NCBI RefSeq assembly: GCF_044547355.1
Contig: NZ_JBIUAG010000002.1
Coordinates: 248,001 to 312,000, forward strand
DNA length: 64,000 nucleotides
Direction of reading: 5' to 3'
DNA from: Kutzneria sp044547355
Lineage (GTDB): Bacteria; Actinomycetota; Actinomycetes; Mycobacteriales; Pseudonocardiaceae
The notes below the pieces were generated by a model, which was given only the letters and a program-made list of their open reading frames with translations, had not been told where the DNA came from and searched no databases. The first letter of the stretch is position 1; every line of letters begins with the position of its first letter. Below, one piece after another: positions 36,200 through 44,338 of this stretch. The position numbers and the translations under genes were made by a program.

Positions 36200-36690
36200 C
36201 GGGCAGCAGATCGGCGACACGGAGACGGCCGACGGAACCGAGACGACCGACGAAGCGGAACAGATCGCTGACGCGGAGCAACCCGCCGGGGCAGACCAGA
36301 CCGACGGAACCGAGCAGACCGTCGCAATGCCGCAGACCGCCGAAGCAGGCCAAACCGACGGACCAGACCAGACCGTCGAAGCCGAGCAGATCGCCGGCGC
36401 GGGGCAAACCGTCGAAGCGGGGTAGACCGTCGAAGCGGAGACGGTCGTCGAATGGAGTAAACCGTCGAAACGGAGCAATCCGTCAGAGTCGAGACGACCG
36501 GCGGCAGCCGGGCAGGCCGCCGAGACGGTGACGGTCGTCAAGGCGGAGCGGACCGACGGAGTGGGGACGGTCGCCGAAGCGGAGCGGACCGACGGAGTGG
36601 AGACGGCCGTCGCAACGGAGTAGTTCGTCGAAATGCAGGAGATCGTCGAGATTCAGGCGACCGTCGAGCCGGAGACTGTCGGCGACACGG
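36200..36690. repeat. Array E: degenerate 18-bp tandem repeats after the DHA2 exporter
   Basis: There is no supported gene from 36165 to 36998. The consensus is ACCGTCGAAGCGGAGCAG. Units step by 18 bp (36372, 36390, 36408, 36426) with occasional 17-bp steps. One plus frame reads hexads like EQTVEA up to a stop at 36423-36425. The minus strand reads FDGLLR-type hexads, the same register as the FAELLK hexads of array A. From 36690 to 36998 I see only GC-rich DNA and no clear element. Confidence 0.75.
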
Positions 36691-36998
36691 GGGGCGGGGC
36701 GGCGGTCGTGGGGCGGAGCGGTCGGCCGGCGGAGTCATGATCGCCCGAACGGGGGCGAGCGGCTTCCGCCCTTCTCCGTAAAAGCGGTGGTAGGGGGTGC
36801 GGACGGGGGTGCCCGATCACCCTCCCAGGTGACAATCAGCGGCTCGGTCGTGCGAGGCTAGGCGCAGCACGGCGTGATCAACCACGGGGAATAGCACGAT
36901 CTGACCGCGAAACCCGCGTCACGTCGTCGGCCAGGGTGCGTCACACCGGTGCGAGCGCCGCGATGTTGTCTGCACCGAAGGGCTGGGAGGCGGAAGAC

Positions 36999-37196
36999 GT
37001 GGTTGACCGCAAGGAATGGTTGGTGACCTGCCGGGATGTGGCGGGCCGTCGCCGCGACCTCACGGTGTTCGTCAGCCAGGGCCACGTGGTGCTGGTCGCG
37101 CCGCCGGGCGAGACGGCGGTGCTGGCGCCGCTGGAGGTGGGCCGGCTGCGGGCGGCCCTGCGCGACGCGGTGGTGACGGCGTCCGAGCCGGCGTGA
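36999..37196 (+). CDS. Small conserved-looking hypothetical protein (65 aa)
   Basis: GTG 36999 with GGGAGG 8 nt upstream. Sequence VVDRKEWLVTCRDVAGRRRD followed by LTVFVSQGHVVLVAPPGE and an amphipathic C-terminal helix (VGRLRAALRDAV). It looks like a compact beta-sheet plus helix, cytoplasmic, no membrane segment. Good codon usage supports a real gene. I recognise no family function. It is flanked by repeat array E and a small membrane protein gene on the opposite strand. Confidence 0.65.
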   Translation: MVDRKEWLVTCRDVAGRRRDLTVFVSQGHVVLVAPPGETAVLAPLEVGRLRAALRDAVVTASEPA

Positions 37197-37341
37197 GGCC
37201 ACCGGGCGACGAGCTCCGACGCCCGGTTTGTCGGACGACGACCGGGCCCTGTCCGACGAAGACTGAGCGTTGGTCGGTTGCTGTCGTTCGACCGGAGTTG
37301 GACCGGAGTTGGACCGGTCGGTGAACCAACGGGCGGGCGAC

Positions 37342-37566
37342 TCAGGTGTTGGAGTCGCGCCGGCGCTGACGGACCAGCGCCCACGCCACGAACCCGAGCC
37401 ACACCAGGCCGGCGCACCCCAGCGCGACCCAGCCGGCCCGCAGCACGGCGTCGTCCATGAGCGACGCGCTCACCACGGCGCACGCGATCGCCAGCACGCC
37501 GAAGCCCAAGTGGAACGGCCTGGCCCGGAACTCTCCCCACCTCGCCATGGTCGGCCATGCTGCCAC
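37342..37566 (-). CDS. Small two-helix membrane protein
   Basis: About 74 aa from GTG 37566 (AGGAA 6 nt upstream; ATG 37548 possible). Two hydrophobic helices: FHLGFGVLAIACAVVSASL and AGWVALGCAGLVWLGFVAWA, with a basic C-terminus (RQRRRDSN). Divergent from the SDR gene. A 16-bp near-palindrome at 37575-37590 lies between the two starts. Function unknown. Confidence 0.6.
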   Translation of the reverse strand: MAAWPTMARWGEFRARPFHLGFGVLAIACAVVSASLMDDAVLRAGWVALGCAGLVWLGFVAWALVRQRRRDSNT

Positions 37567-37574
37567 GACCACTT

Positions 37575-37590
37575 CCTACTCACGAGTAGG
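37575..37590. promoter_or_regulatory. Palindromic operator between small membrane protein and SDR
   Basis: CCTACTC-AC-GAGTAGG: 7-bp perfect arms around 2 bp. It lies 9 bp from one start and 19 bp from the other. The TACT-AGTA form is typical of TetR-family sites controlling lipid-metabolism SDR genes. No tetR is adjacent, so the regulator would act from elsewhere. Confidence 0.5.
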
Positions 37591-37608
37591 TAATGGCATC
37601 ATCGCATC

Positions 37609-38397
37609 ATGAGCCGATCGTCGCCGCTGGCCGGCAAGCGCATCCTGATCACCGGCGCGTCCTCCGGCATCGGCCGCGCCACGGCGTTCGCCGTCGCATG
37701 GCTCGGCGCGGTCCCGCTGCTGGTGGCCCGCCGCGCCGACGAGCTGGCCCAGGTCCGCGACCAGATCGTGGCCCGCGGCGGCGAGGCGCACAGCTACCCG
37801 TGCGACCTGACCGACGCCGAATCCGTGGAGACACTGCTCAAGCGGGTGCTTGCCGAGCAGCCCCGGGTGGACATGCTGGTCAACAACGCCGGCCGGTCCA
37901 TCCGCCGGTCGCTGAACAGCTCCCAGGACCGCCACCACGACTTCGAGCGCACGATGGCGATCAACTACCACGCACCGGTCCGGCTGGTGCTCGGCCTGCT
38001 GCCGCACTTCCGGGCCAACGGCGGCGGGCACGTGGTGAACATCTCGTCGATGGGCGTGCAGACGCGCACCCCTCGGTTCGCCGCCTACCTGGCGTCCAAG
38101 GCCGCGCTGGACGAGTTCAGCCAGGTCGCCGCGGCCGAGACGCTGCGCGACCGGATCACGTTCACCACCGTGCACATGCCGCTGGTGCGCACGCCGATGA
38201 TCGGACCGACCCGGCTCTACGACCGGATGCCGGCCGCCAGCCCGGAACGGGCCGCCCGCCTCGTGCTGCGCGCACTGGTCAAGCGGCCCAAGTCCGTGGA
38301 CCTGCCCTTCGGCCGGCTCGCCGCCACCAGCTACGCGGTCGCGCCGAAACTGGTCGAGCGGGTGCTCAACCTCGCGTACCGCACACGGTCGATCTGA
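37609..38397 (+). CDS. Short-chain dehydrogenase/reductase
   Basis: 262 aa from ATG 37609. Classical SDR: TGASSGIGRATA cofactor loop, VNNAGRSIRRS, catalytic Ser in NISSMG and YLASKAALDEF (Y-x-x-x-K). Arg-rich ARRADE after the second strand favours NADP(H). The C-terminal extension (SPERAARLVLRALVKRPKSV) is typical of membrane-associated SDRs in mycolate- or lipid-related loci. Monocistronic, with a palindromic operator upstream. Substrate unknown. Confidence 0.88.
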   Translation: MSRSSPLAGKRILITGASSGIGRATAFAVAWLGAVPLLVARRADELAQVRDQIVARGGEAHSYPCDLTDAESVETLLKRVLAEQPRVDMLVNNAGRSIRRSLNSSQDRHHDFERTMAINYHAPVRLVLGLLPHFRANGGGHVVNISSMGVQTRTPRFAAYLASKAALDEFSQVAAAETLRDRITFTTVHMPLVRTPMIGPTRLYDRMPAASPERAARLVLRALVKRPKSVDLPFGRLAATSYAVAPKLVERVLNLAYRTRSI

Positions 38398-38400
38398 CCC

Positions 38401-38580
38401 TCACGCCGCGCGCCAGGACTCGCCGGTGCGGGTCACGTGCGACGGCAGCCAGGTGCTCACGTCACTCCTCAACGGCTCCACCCGCCGTGCGTGCCAGTCG
38501 CGCTGGCACTGGTCGGAGCAGAAGAAGTCAGACGGAGAGCTCATCCGCTCAGTCCCGCAGACGACACAGGGTTCGGTCAT
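38401..38580 (-). CDS. Small zinc-ribbon-like protein (59 aa)
   Basis: ATG 38580 with GGAGG 8 nt upstream. Four cysteines in the spacing CVVCG ... FFCSDQCQRDWH form a treble-clef or zinc-ribbon candidate, followed by a basic, Trp-containing tail. Small proteins of this CxxC...CxxxCxxxWH type are common and uncharacterised in actinobacteria. Convergent with the SDR gene, 3 bp between stops. It follows the HerA-like gene on the same strand after a 166-bp gap (38581-38746). Confidence 0.65.
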   Translation of the reverse strand: MTEPCVVCGTERMSSPSDFFCSDQCQRDWHARRVEPLRSDVSTWLPSHVTRTGESWRAA

Positions 38581-38746
38581 CCCACCCACCTCCCGGGTCG
38601 ACGTCCACCATGGACGCTAAATCGGCAATGGGACGGCCGTGTTTCGGAAGTATGTCGACTCGACACACGAAACGCCCGAATTCACGCTGGTGGCGCAGCG
38701 GACGGACGGGTTTCGGGGCTCGACTGGGCCACTCGGGCACCGCGGG

Positions 38747-40285
38747 TCAGCGGCGACGGCCGGTGCCGAAGATGCCTCGGGTGATCTCCCGGCCCAGCGC
38801 GGAGCCGGCGGACCGCAGGAAGGACTTCACCGCCGGGTTGCCCAGCACCTGGCCGATCAGCCCCGGATCGTCGGCCTCCTTGCGGCGCGGGGCGGGCGCG
38901 GACTCCTCGGACGGGGCGGACTCCGGCGCGGGGGCCGAGGCCGGCGGGGCGACCTTGGCCAGCAGCATCTCGTACGCCGACTCCCGGTCCACCGACTGCG
39001 AGTATTTGGCCGCCAACGCCGACGAGGCCGCCTCCTGCTTGACGGCATCCACGCCGATGGACGCCATCAGCGAGCGCGGCGGGCGCAGGCGGGTCCAAGC
39101 CACCGGAGTCGGGGCGCCCTGTTCACTCAGGACGGTGACAACGGCCTCGCCGATGCCGAGCGTGGTGAGGGCCTTGCCCAGGTCGTAGTGGGGCGTCGTG
39201 GGATACGTCTTGACGGTCTGCGCCAGCGCCTTCTGGTCGTCCGGGGTGAAGGCCCGCAGGGCGTGCTGAACCCGGGCGCCCAGCTGCGACAGAACGGAGT
39301 TGGGCACGTCGGTCGGCAGCTGCGTGCAGAAGAACACGCCGACTCCCTTGGAACGGATCAGCTTCACGGTCTGCACGATCTGCTCCAGGAACGCCTTGGA
39401 GGCGTCGGCGAACAGCAGGTGCGCCTCGTCGAAGAAGAACACCAGCTTCGGCTTCTCCAGATCGCCCTCCTCCGGCAGCTGGTGGAACAGGTCGGCCAGC
39501 AGCCACATCAGGAACGTGGAGAACAGCGCCGGATTGCCCTGCAACTCCGACAGCTCGAGCAGGCTGATCACGCCGCGACCGTCCTGCGACCGCATCAGGT
39601 CGGCCGGATCCAGCTCCGGCTCCCCGAAGAACGTGTCGCCGCCATTGGCCTCCAGGTTCAACAGCGACCGCAGGATGACGCCCGCGGTGGCCGACGACAC
39701 ACCGCCCAGGCCCTTCAGGTCCTCCTTACCCTCGTCACTGCTCAGATGCTGGATCACCGACCGCAGATCCTTGGTGTCCAGCAGCGGCAGGCCCCGCGAA
39801 TCGGCCCAGTGGAAGATCAACCCCAGGGTCGACTCCTGGGTGTCGTTCAACCCCAACACCTTCGACAACAGGATCGGACCGAAGCTGGTGATCGTCGCCC
39901 GCACCGGGACCGCGGAACCGCCCTCCCCCAACGACAGGAACTGCACCGGAAAACCGGCGGCCTGCCAGTCGTCCCCGGTCTCGGCGGCCCGCTTCGACAC
40001 CTTGTCGCCGCCCGCCCCCGGCCGCGACAGGCCCGACAGGTCCCCCTTCACATCGGCCATCACCACCGGCACCCCGGCCGCCGACAGCTGCTCGGCCATC
40101 AACTGCAACGTCTTCGTCTTGCCGGTGCCGGTCGCGCCGGCGATCAACCCGTGCCGGTTCAACGTCGCCAACGGCAGCCGCACCCGGGCCTCGGCCCGGA
40201 CAGCGCCGTCCACCACCGCCGACCCCAACTCCAGCGCGCCACCCTCCGTGGCGTAACCGGCGGTGATCTCCTCGAAAGCGTCCAC
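38747..40285 (-). CDS. HerA-like ATPase, DUF853 family
   Basis: 512 aa from GTG 40285, GGGAGG 5 nt upstream. Walker A GATGTGKTKTLQLM, Walker B KLVFFFDEAHLL, and the DUF853 pattern ADVKGDLSGLSRPGAGGDKV and FGPILLSKVLGLNDTQESTL. A Pro/Ala/Glu-rich linker (about 440-470) precedes a short C-terminal helical tail ending FGTGRRR. HerA/FtsK superfamily members translocate DNA; DUF853 proteins are widespread, non-essential and of unclear role. Divergent from orn. No NurA partner is present. Confidence 0.9.
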   Translation of the reverse strand: MDAFEEITAGYATEGGALELGSAVVDGAVRAEARVRLPLATLNRHGLIAGATGTGKTKTLQLMAEQLSAAGVPVVMADVKGDLSGLSRPGAGGDKVSKRAAETGDDWQAAGFPVQFLSLGEGGSAVPVRATITSFGPILLSKVLGLNDTQESTLGLIFHWADSRGLPLLDTKDLRSVIQHLSSDEGKEDLKGLGGVSSATAGVILRSLLNLEANGGDTFFGEPELDPADLMRSQDGRGVISLLELSELQGNPALFSTFLMWLLADLFHQLPEEGDLEKPKLVFFFDEAHLLFADASKAFLEQIVQTVKLIRSKGVGVFFCTQLPTDVPNSVLSQLGARVQHALRAFTPDDQKALAQTVKTYPTTPHYDLGKALTTLGIGEAVVTVLSEQGAPTPVAWTRLRPPRSLMASIGVDAVKQEAASSALAAKYSQSVDRESAYEMLLAKVAPPASAPAPESAPSEESAPAPRRKEADDPGLIGQVLGNPAVKSFLRSAGSALGREITRGIFGTGRRR

Positions 40286-40388
40286 AACGACCTCCCGATA
40301 GCCCGAACGGCATCCCCGACACTAGGCCGAACAGGCCGAAACCGCGCGTTCAGCCGAACACGCACAGTGGCGAGATAGGCTGCTGCGG

Positions 40389-41000
40389 GTGACTGATCGT
40401 CTGGTGTGGATCGACTGCGAGATGACCGGGCTCGATCTGGGCAAAGACGCCCTGATAGAGATCGCCGCCCTGGTCACCGACGCAGACCTGAACGTGCTCG
40501 GAGACGGCGTCGACGTGGTCATCCACGCCGACGACGAAGCGCTCGACGCGATGCCCGACGTGGTGCGAGACATGCACGCCCACTCCGGCCTCACCGACGA
40601 GGTGCGCCGCTCCACCACCACCCTCGAACAAGCCGAACAACTCGTGCTCGACTACATCCGGCAATGGGTCCCCGACGCGCGCACCACACCGCTCGCCGGC
40701 AACAGCATCGCCACCGACCGAGGCTTCATCGCCCGCGACATGCCGGCCCTCGACAGCCACCTCCACTACCGCATGGTCGACGTCAGCAGCATCAAGGAAC
40801 TCTGCCGACGCTGGTACCCGCGCATCTACTACGCGCAGCCCGCCAAGGGCCTCGCCCACCGCGCCCTGGCCGACATCCACGAATCCATCCGCGAACTCGC
40901 CTACTACCGGGCCACCGCCTTCGTCCCCCACCCCGGCCCCACCAGCGAGCAAGCCCAAGCCGCGGCCGCCGAGATCCTCCGCGCCGCCGCCGAGGGGTAA
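40389..41000 (+). CDS. orn: Oligoribonuclease
   Basis: 203 aa from GTG 40389, directly after a leaderless TAGGCT box (40376-40381). DEDDh exonuclease: VWIDCEMTGLD (Exo I), NSIATDRGFIARDMP (Exo II) and HRALADIHESIREL (Exo III, HxxxxD). It degrades 2-5-nt RNAs and pGpG, the product of c-di-GMP hydrolysis. Length and motifs are standard. The C-terminus (PTSEQAQAAAAEILRAAA) is a normal actinobacterial extension. tRNA-His follows. Confidence 0.95.
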   Translation: MTDRLVWIDCEMTGLDLGKDALIEIAALVTDADLNVLGDGVDVVIHADDEALDAMPDVVRDMHAHSGLTDEVRRSTTTLEQAEQLVLDYIRQWVPDARTTPLAGNSIATDRGFIARDMPALDSHLHYRMVDVSSIKELCRRWYPRIYYAQPAKGLAHRALADIHESIRELAYYRATAFVPHPGPTSEQAQAAAAEILRAAAEG

Positions 41001-41073
41001 CCCGTTTTTGAGGCTGAGCGCGCGTGCGCTAGCCTTGTGGACGTCGCCGCCGGAAACGGCGAAGACGCTCCAT

Positions 41074-41147
41074 GGTGGGTGTAGCTCAGTCGGTAGAGCA
41101 CTGGGTTGTGGTCCCAGGTGTCGCGGGTTCGAATCCCGTCACTCACC
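41074..41147 (+). tRNA. tRNA-His (anticodon GTG)
   Basis: Full cloverleaf: acceptor GTGGGTG pairs with CACTCAC, D-arm GCTC/GAGC, anticodon stem CTGGG/CCCAG with loop TTGTGGT, T-arm GCGGG TTCGAAT CCCGT. G at 41074 is the encoded G-1, opposite discriminator C at 41147, the identity element of tRNA-His. CCA is not encoded. Confidence 0.97.
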
Positions 41148-41150
41148 CGC

Positions 41151-41190
41151 GACGAAAGGGCTAGGCGTGCTATCGCCTAGCCCTTTCGTC
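41151..41190 (+). terminator. Strong hairpin after tRNA-His
   Basis: A 17-bp perfect stem (41151-41167 with 41174-41190) around a 6-nt loop TGCTAT. It begins 3 bp after the tRNA and is the transcription terminator or 3' processing signal. The U-tract is minimal (CCCTTTCGTC). Confidence 0.85.
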
Positions 41191-41239
41191 ATGCTCAGTG
41201 CTTTTGTGGGGGCACGGCCCCCACGCCCCCGCGCCGGGG

Positions 41240-41318
41240 CTGCGCCCCGGACCCCATCGGGGTGGGGCGCGTTGGGTGTGCTGCGCCCCGGACCATCGCA
41301 GTGGGCGCGTTGGGTGTG
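41240..41318. repeat. Two tandem copies of a GCGCCCCGG repeat
   Basis: Copy 1 at 41240-41280 and copy 2 at 41281-41318. Both begin CTGCGCCCCGGACC and end GGGCGCGTTGGGTGTG. Each can fold (CGCCCC with GGGGCG). Common actinobacterial intergenic GC palindrome, here duplicated in the TetR 3' region. Confidence 0.65.
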
Positions 41319-41329
41319 ATGGTTGCCAC

Positions 41330-41908
41330 TCAGGGATTTTTGTTTGGGTGGAGCAGGTCTGGGAGTCGATCCAGAACCGGGGAAGATCCACCCAGCAGTG
41401 AGGTGACCAAGCAGGCGCCTATCACCATGACCATGGTTGCCTGGGCGTCGATGGCGGGGGTGGCGCTGCCTTCGGCGCGGAGTAGGGACTCCAGGGTGGA
41501 CAGGCCGGGGAGGCCGAATTCCTTCCACAGGGCGGATTGCCGGTCGGGGTGGTCGCGCAGGGAGGCCATGAGGCCGGGGAGGGCCGCGCGGACTTCGGGG
41601 CGGGCGAAGAGGTTTTGGGTGTAGGCGAAGGAGCGGCGAATCCACTCGGTTGACGTGGGGGCGTCGTCGACCGGGGTGGGGTCGTCCTGCCAGGAGAAGA
41701 CGGCTTCGAAGACCAGGTGGGTCTTGGAGGGCCACCGGCGGTAGAGGGCGGGGCGGCCGACGTTGGCGCGGTCGGCGATGGCGACCATGGAGAGCTTGTC
41801 CCAGCCGACCTCGACGAGAAGGTCGCGGCAGGCCTGGAGGGCGGCGTCGTCGATCGCCGGGTCGCGAGGGCGGCCACGGGAGCGGTCGGACTGGTCCATC
41901 GGTGTCAT
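41330..41908 (-). CDS. TetR family regulator
   Basis: 192 aa from ATG 41908 (ATG 41899 possible), 7 nt after a leaderless TACGTT box (41916-41921, minus). TetR domain: DAALQACRDLLVEVGWDKLS, then MVAIADRANVGRPALYRRWP. The C-terminal domain is of TetR_C_16-like type without a clear ligand signature. Divergent from the SDR at 41943. Both leaderless -10 elements sit inside a perfect 27-bp palindrome, so TetR should repress both genes. Confidence 0.9.
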   Translation of the reverse strand: MTPMDQSDRSRGRPRDPAIDDAALQACRDLLVEVGWDKLSMVAIADRANVGRPALYRRWPSKTHLVFEAVFSWQDDPTPVDDAPTSTEWIRRSFAYTQNLFARPEVRAALPGLMASLRDHPDRQSALWKEFGLPGLSTLESLLRAEGSATPAIDAQATMVMVIGACLVTSLLGGSSPVLDRLPDLLHPNKNP

Positions 41909-41912
41909 TGTG

Positions 41913-41939
41913 AATAACGTAACACGCTGTTACGTTATT
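41913..41939. promoter_or_regulatory. 27-bp perfect palindromic TetR operator holding both promoters
   Basis: AATAACGTAACA-CGC-TGTTACGTTATT: 12-bp perfect arms. The two TACGTT hexamers inside it (minus 41916-41921, plus 41931-41936) lie 7 and 6 nt from the divergent start codons 41908 and 41943. Confidence 0.85.
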
Positions 41940-41942
41940 GGG

Positions 41943-42710
41943 GTGGTCCTCGACGGCAAGACAGTGATCGTGTCCGGGGTCGGACCCGGCCTCGGCCGGG
42001 CGACCGCGCTCGCGGCGGCCCGGGATGGCGCGAACGTCGTCCTCGGCGCGCGGACGGAAGCCAACCTGAAGGCAGTGGCCGAGGAGGTCGGGAAGCGGGC
42101 GGCGTACGCCGTCACCAACATCACCTCGGCGCAGGCGTGCGAGAACCTGGTGTCGGTCGCGCTGGACACGTTCGGGGCGGTCGACGCGGTGATCCACGTG
42201 GCCGCGCGGGATCGGGTGTTCGGCGGACTGGACGGGGCCGACCTCGATCTGTGGCGGAAAGTGTTGGACGTCAACGTCATCGGGACGATGCGGCTCACGC
42301 AGGCGGCGTTGCCGGCGCTGTCGGTGCGCGGTGGGTCAGTGGTGATCATCGGGACCCAGGCGGCGTTCTCGCCGACGTTGCCACAGGCCGCTTATGCGAC
42401 GTCCAAGGGTGCTCTGCACGCGGCGATGTTCTCGCTGGCCCAGGAACTGGGGCCGCGCAAGATCCGGGTCAACTCGGTGGTGCCGGGCTGGATGCTGGGC
42501 CCGAACGTCGAGATGTACATCCAGTGGACCGCCCAGAGCCGGGGCGTGCCCGAGGACGAGGTCAAGGCCGAACTGGCGGCCAAGGCCGCGCTCAACGAGA
42601 TCGCGTCGGACGCCGACGTGGCCGAGGCGGCGGTGTTCTTCGCCTCCGACCGGGCCCGCATGCTGACCGGCCAGACCCTGTTCGTCAACGGTGGCGAGTA
42701 CTGGCGCTGA
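41943..42710 (+). CDS. Short-chain dehydrogenase/reductase under TetR control
   Basis: 255 aa from GTG 41943, leaderless. Cofactor loop VSGVGPGLGRATAL (glycine-rich variant), YATSK active site and C-terminal GQTLFVNGGEYW. In the NNAG region the protein reads HVAARDR. Actinobacterial SDRs of this pattern are annotated for terpene, steroid or mycofactocin-linked alcohols; the substrate here is unknown. Followed after 12 bp by a dihydrodipicolinate reductase-like gene, so the pair forms a TetR-controlled operon. Confidence 0.87.
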   Translation: MVLDGKTVIVSGVGPGLGRATALAAARDGANVVLGARTEANLKAVAEEVGKRAAYAVTNITSAQACENLVSVALDTFGAVDAVIHVAARDRVFGGLDGADLDLWRKVLDVNVIGTMRLTQAALPALSVRGGSVVIIGTQAAFSPTLPQAAYATSKGALHAAMFSLAQELGPRKIRVNSVVPGWMLGPNVEMYIQWTAQSRGVPEDEVKAELAAKAALNEIASDADVAEAAVFFASDRARMLTGQTLFVNGGEYWR

Positions 42711-42722
42711 GGGGAAAAAGCG

Positions 42723-43787
42723 ATGGCGCACAAGGTGATCGTGTGGGGCACCGGGGTCGTCGGCAAGCTCGTGATCCGCGAGCTGCTCGGCCACCCCGAG
42801 CTCGAACTGGCCGGCGTGATCGTGCACGACCCGGCCAAGGACGGCGTCGACGCGGGCGTGCTGATCGGGGCCGACCCGGTGGGAATCAAGGCGACGACCG
42901 ACGTTCAGTCCGCTTTGGACGGTGAGGCCGACGCGGTAGCCTACTTCGGCCCCACAGCGGAGTTCGCGCTGGAGAACATCGAGAACATGGCGCGGGCGCT
43001 GCGATCCGGCAAGCACGTGGTGTCGACCGCGATGACGCCGTTGGTGTATCCGGACGCCTGCCCACCGCAAGTTCGCACGGAGTTGGAAAAGGCGTGCGCG
43101 GAAGCCGGAAAGGCCTGCTTCACCACGGGGATCGACCCAGGGTTCGCCAACGATCTGTTTCCGTTGACGCTGATGGGGGTGTGCGGGCGGGTCGACAGTG
43201 TGCGGATCCAGGAGCTGGTCGACTACGCCAGTTACGCCGGCGACTACAGCAAGGTCATGGGCTTCGGCCTGCCGGTGGACGCCCAGGCCGTGCTGGAGAT
43301 CCCCGAGATCCTGATTTTCGCTTGGGGACACACGATTCCGATGATCGCCGACGCGGTCGGGGTGAAGCTGGACCGCATCGACACCGTGTACGAGAAGTGG
43401 GCGGCGCCGGAGCGGATCTCCTATCAACACGGGGTGATCGAGGCCGGACACTGCGCGGCGGTGCGCTTCGAGATCCGGGGCTGGGTGGGCTCCGAGCCGC
43501 GGATCGTGATCGAACACGTCAACCGCATCACCAACGCGGCCGCCCCCGAGTGGGCGCGGGCCGCGTCGGTGGAGAACGACGCCTACCGGATCATCGTCAA
43601 GGGCAGCCCCGAAATCACCCAGGAGACGGCGTTCCGGCACGAGGTCGACGGCGACCCGGTCAGCGGCGGCTGCCTGGCCACTGGCATGCGGGCCGTCAAC
43701 GCCGTGCCGTACCTGGACGACCTGCCGCCACGGCTGGTGTCGGCGCTGGACCTGCCGCTGATCCCCGGGCGTGGGGTGATCCGCTGA
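42723..43787 (+). CDS. Dihydrodipicolinate reductase-like NAD(P)-dependent oxidoreductase
   Basis: 354 aa from ATG 42723, with GAGGGGAA upstream. N-terminal Rossmann domain VIVWGTGVVGKLVIRELLGH, then a C-terminal domain like that of 2,4-diaminopentanoate dehydrogenase and related amine dehydrogenases (FTTGIDPGFANDLFPLTLMG, ELVDYASYAGDYSKV). Not lysine-pathway DapB: too long and the substrate loop differs. Often found with TetR and SDR genes in actinobacterial catabolic loci. Substrate unknown. The 159 bp after it show no clear element. Confidence 0.82.
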   Translation: MAHKVIVWGTGVVGKLVIRELLGHPELELAGVIVHDPAKDGVDAGVLIGADPVGIKATTDVQSALDGEADAVAYFGPTAEFALENIENMARALRSGKHVVSTAMTPLVYPDACPPQVRTELEKACAEAGKACFTTGIDPGFANDLFPLTLMGVCGRVDSVRIQELVDYASYAGDYSKVMGFGLPVDAQAVLEIPEILIFAWGHTIPMIADAVGVKLDRIDTVYEKWAAPERISYQHGVIEAGHCAAVRFEIRGWVGSEPRIVIEHVNRITNAAAPEWARAASVENDAYRIIVKGSPEITQETAFRHEVDGDPVSGGCLATGMRAVNAVPYLDDLPPRLVSALDLPLIPGRGVIR

Positions 43788-43946
43788 CGAGGCGCCGCCA
43801 GGCTGCCGCTCGCGCGGAGTTGGCCAGACCGTCGCCAGCCAGGCCTTCCCCGATTGCGCTAGCCGGGCGCTTCCTGGCCGCCGTTGGCCCGGCATTGCCA
43901 GGTTGGCGTGCTTGGATTGATTCGGGGGCTGCTCAGTACGGGCCGC

Positions 43947-44306
43947 TCAGTCGGCCAGCACCGACCGCACGGCGTCCTCGGTCCGGGCGACCACGGCCGG
44001 ACCGTCGTCGGCGGTGATAATCGGGCGCTGGATCAGGATCGGGTGCTCGGCCAGGGCCTTGATCCACTGCGAGCGGGTCGCCTCGGTTCGTTCCCATGTC
44101 CCGAGAGCGAGCTCGGCGGCGATCTTCTCGCCGGTGCGGGCGATGTCCCACGGTTCGAGGCCAAGGCGGTCCAGCACGGCCGCCAGCTCGGCCTCGGTCG
44201 GCGGGTCGTCGAGATAGCGCCGCACGGTGTACTCGGCGCCCGCCTCGTCCAGGATCGACAGCGCCGAGCGGCACTTGGAGCACGCGGGGTTGATCCAGAT
44301 TTCCAC
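43947..44306 (-). CDS. ArsC/Spx-family arsenate reductase-like protein
   Basis: 119 aa from GTG 44306, 6 nt after a leaderless TAGGCT box (44313-44318, minus). Thioredoxin-like ArsC fold with catalytic INPACSKCRSA (Cys plus a second Cys, C-x-x-C) and the ArsC Arg region HPILIQRPI. It could be a glutaredoxin-type arsenate reductase or a YffB-like reductase. No arsenic efflux gene is adjacent, so arsenic resistance is not shown. Divergent from a P450. Confidence 0.87.
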   Translation of the reverse strand: MEIWINPACSKCRSALSILDEAGAEYTVRRYLDDPPTEAELAAVLDRLGLEPWDIARTGEKIAAELALGTWERTEATRSQWIKALAEHPILIQRPIITADDGPAVVARTEDAVRSVLAD

Positions 44307-44338
44307 GCCACCAGCCTACGGCTGGTAGCTTCGGACGC

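Noticed and set aside
36186..36425. Short gene encoding EQTVEA-type hexapeptides
   Set aside because: No ribosome site and no conserved start. Both strands and all frames of the repeat give hexads, and stops appear where the phase slips.
41240..41318. Attachment site or IS end next to tRNA-His
   Set aside because: The repeats are GC palindromes common in actinobacterial gaps. No integrase or tRNA 3' duplicate is seen.
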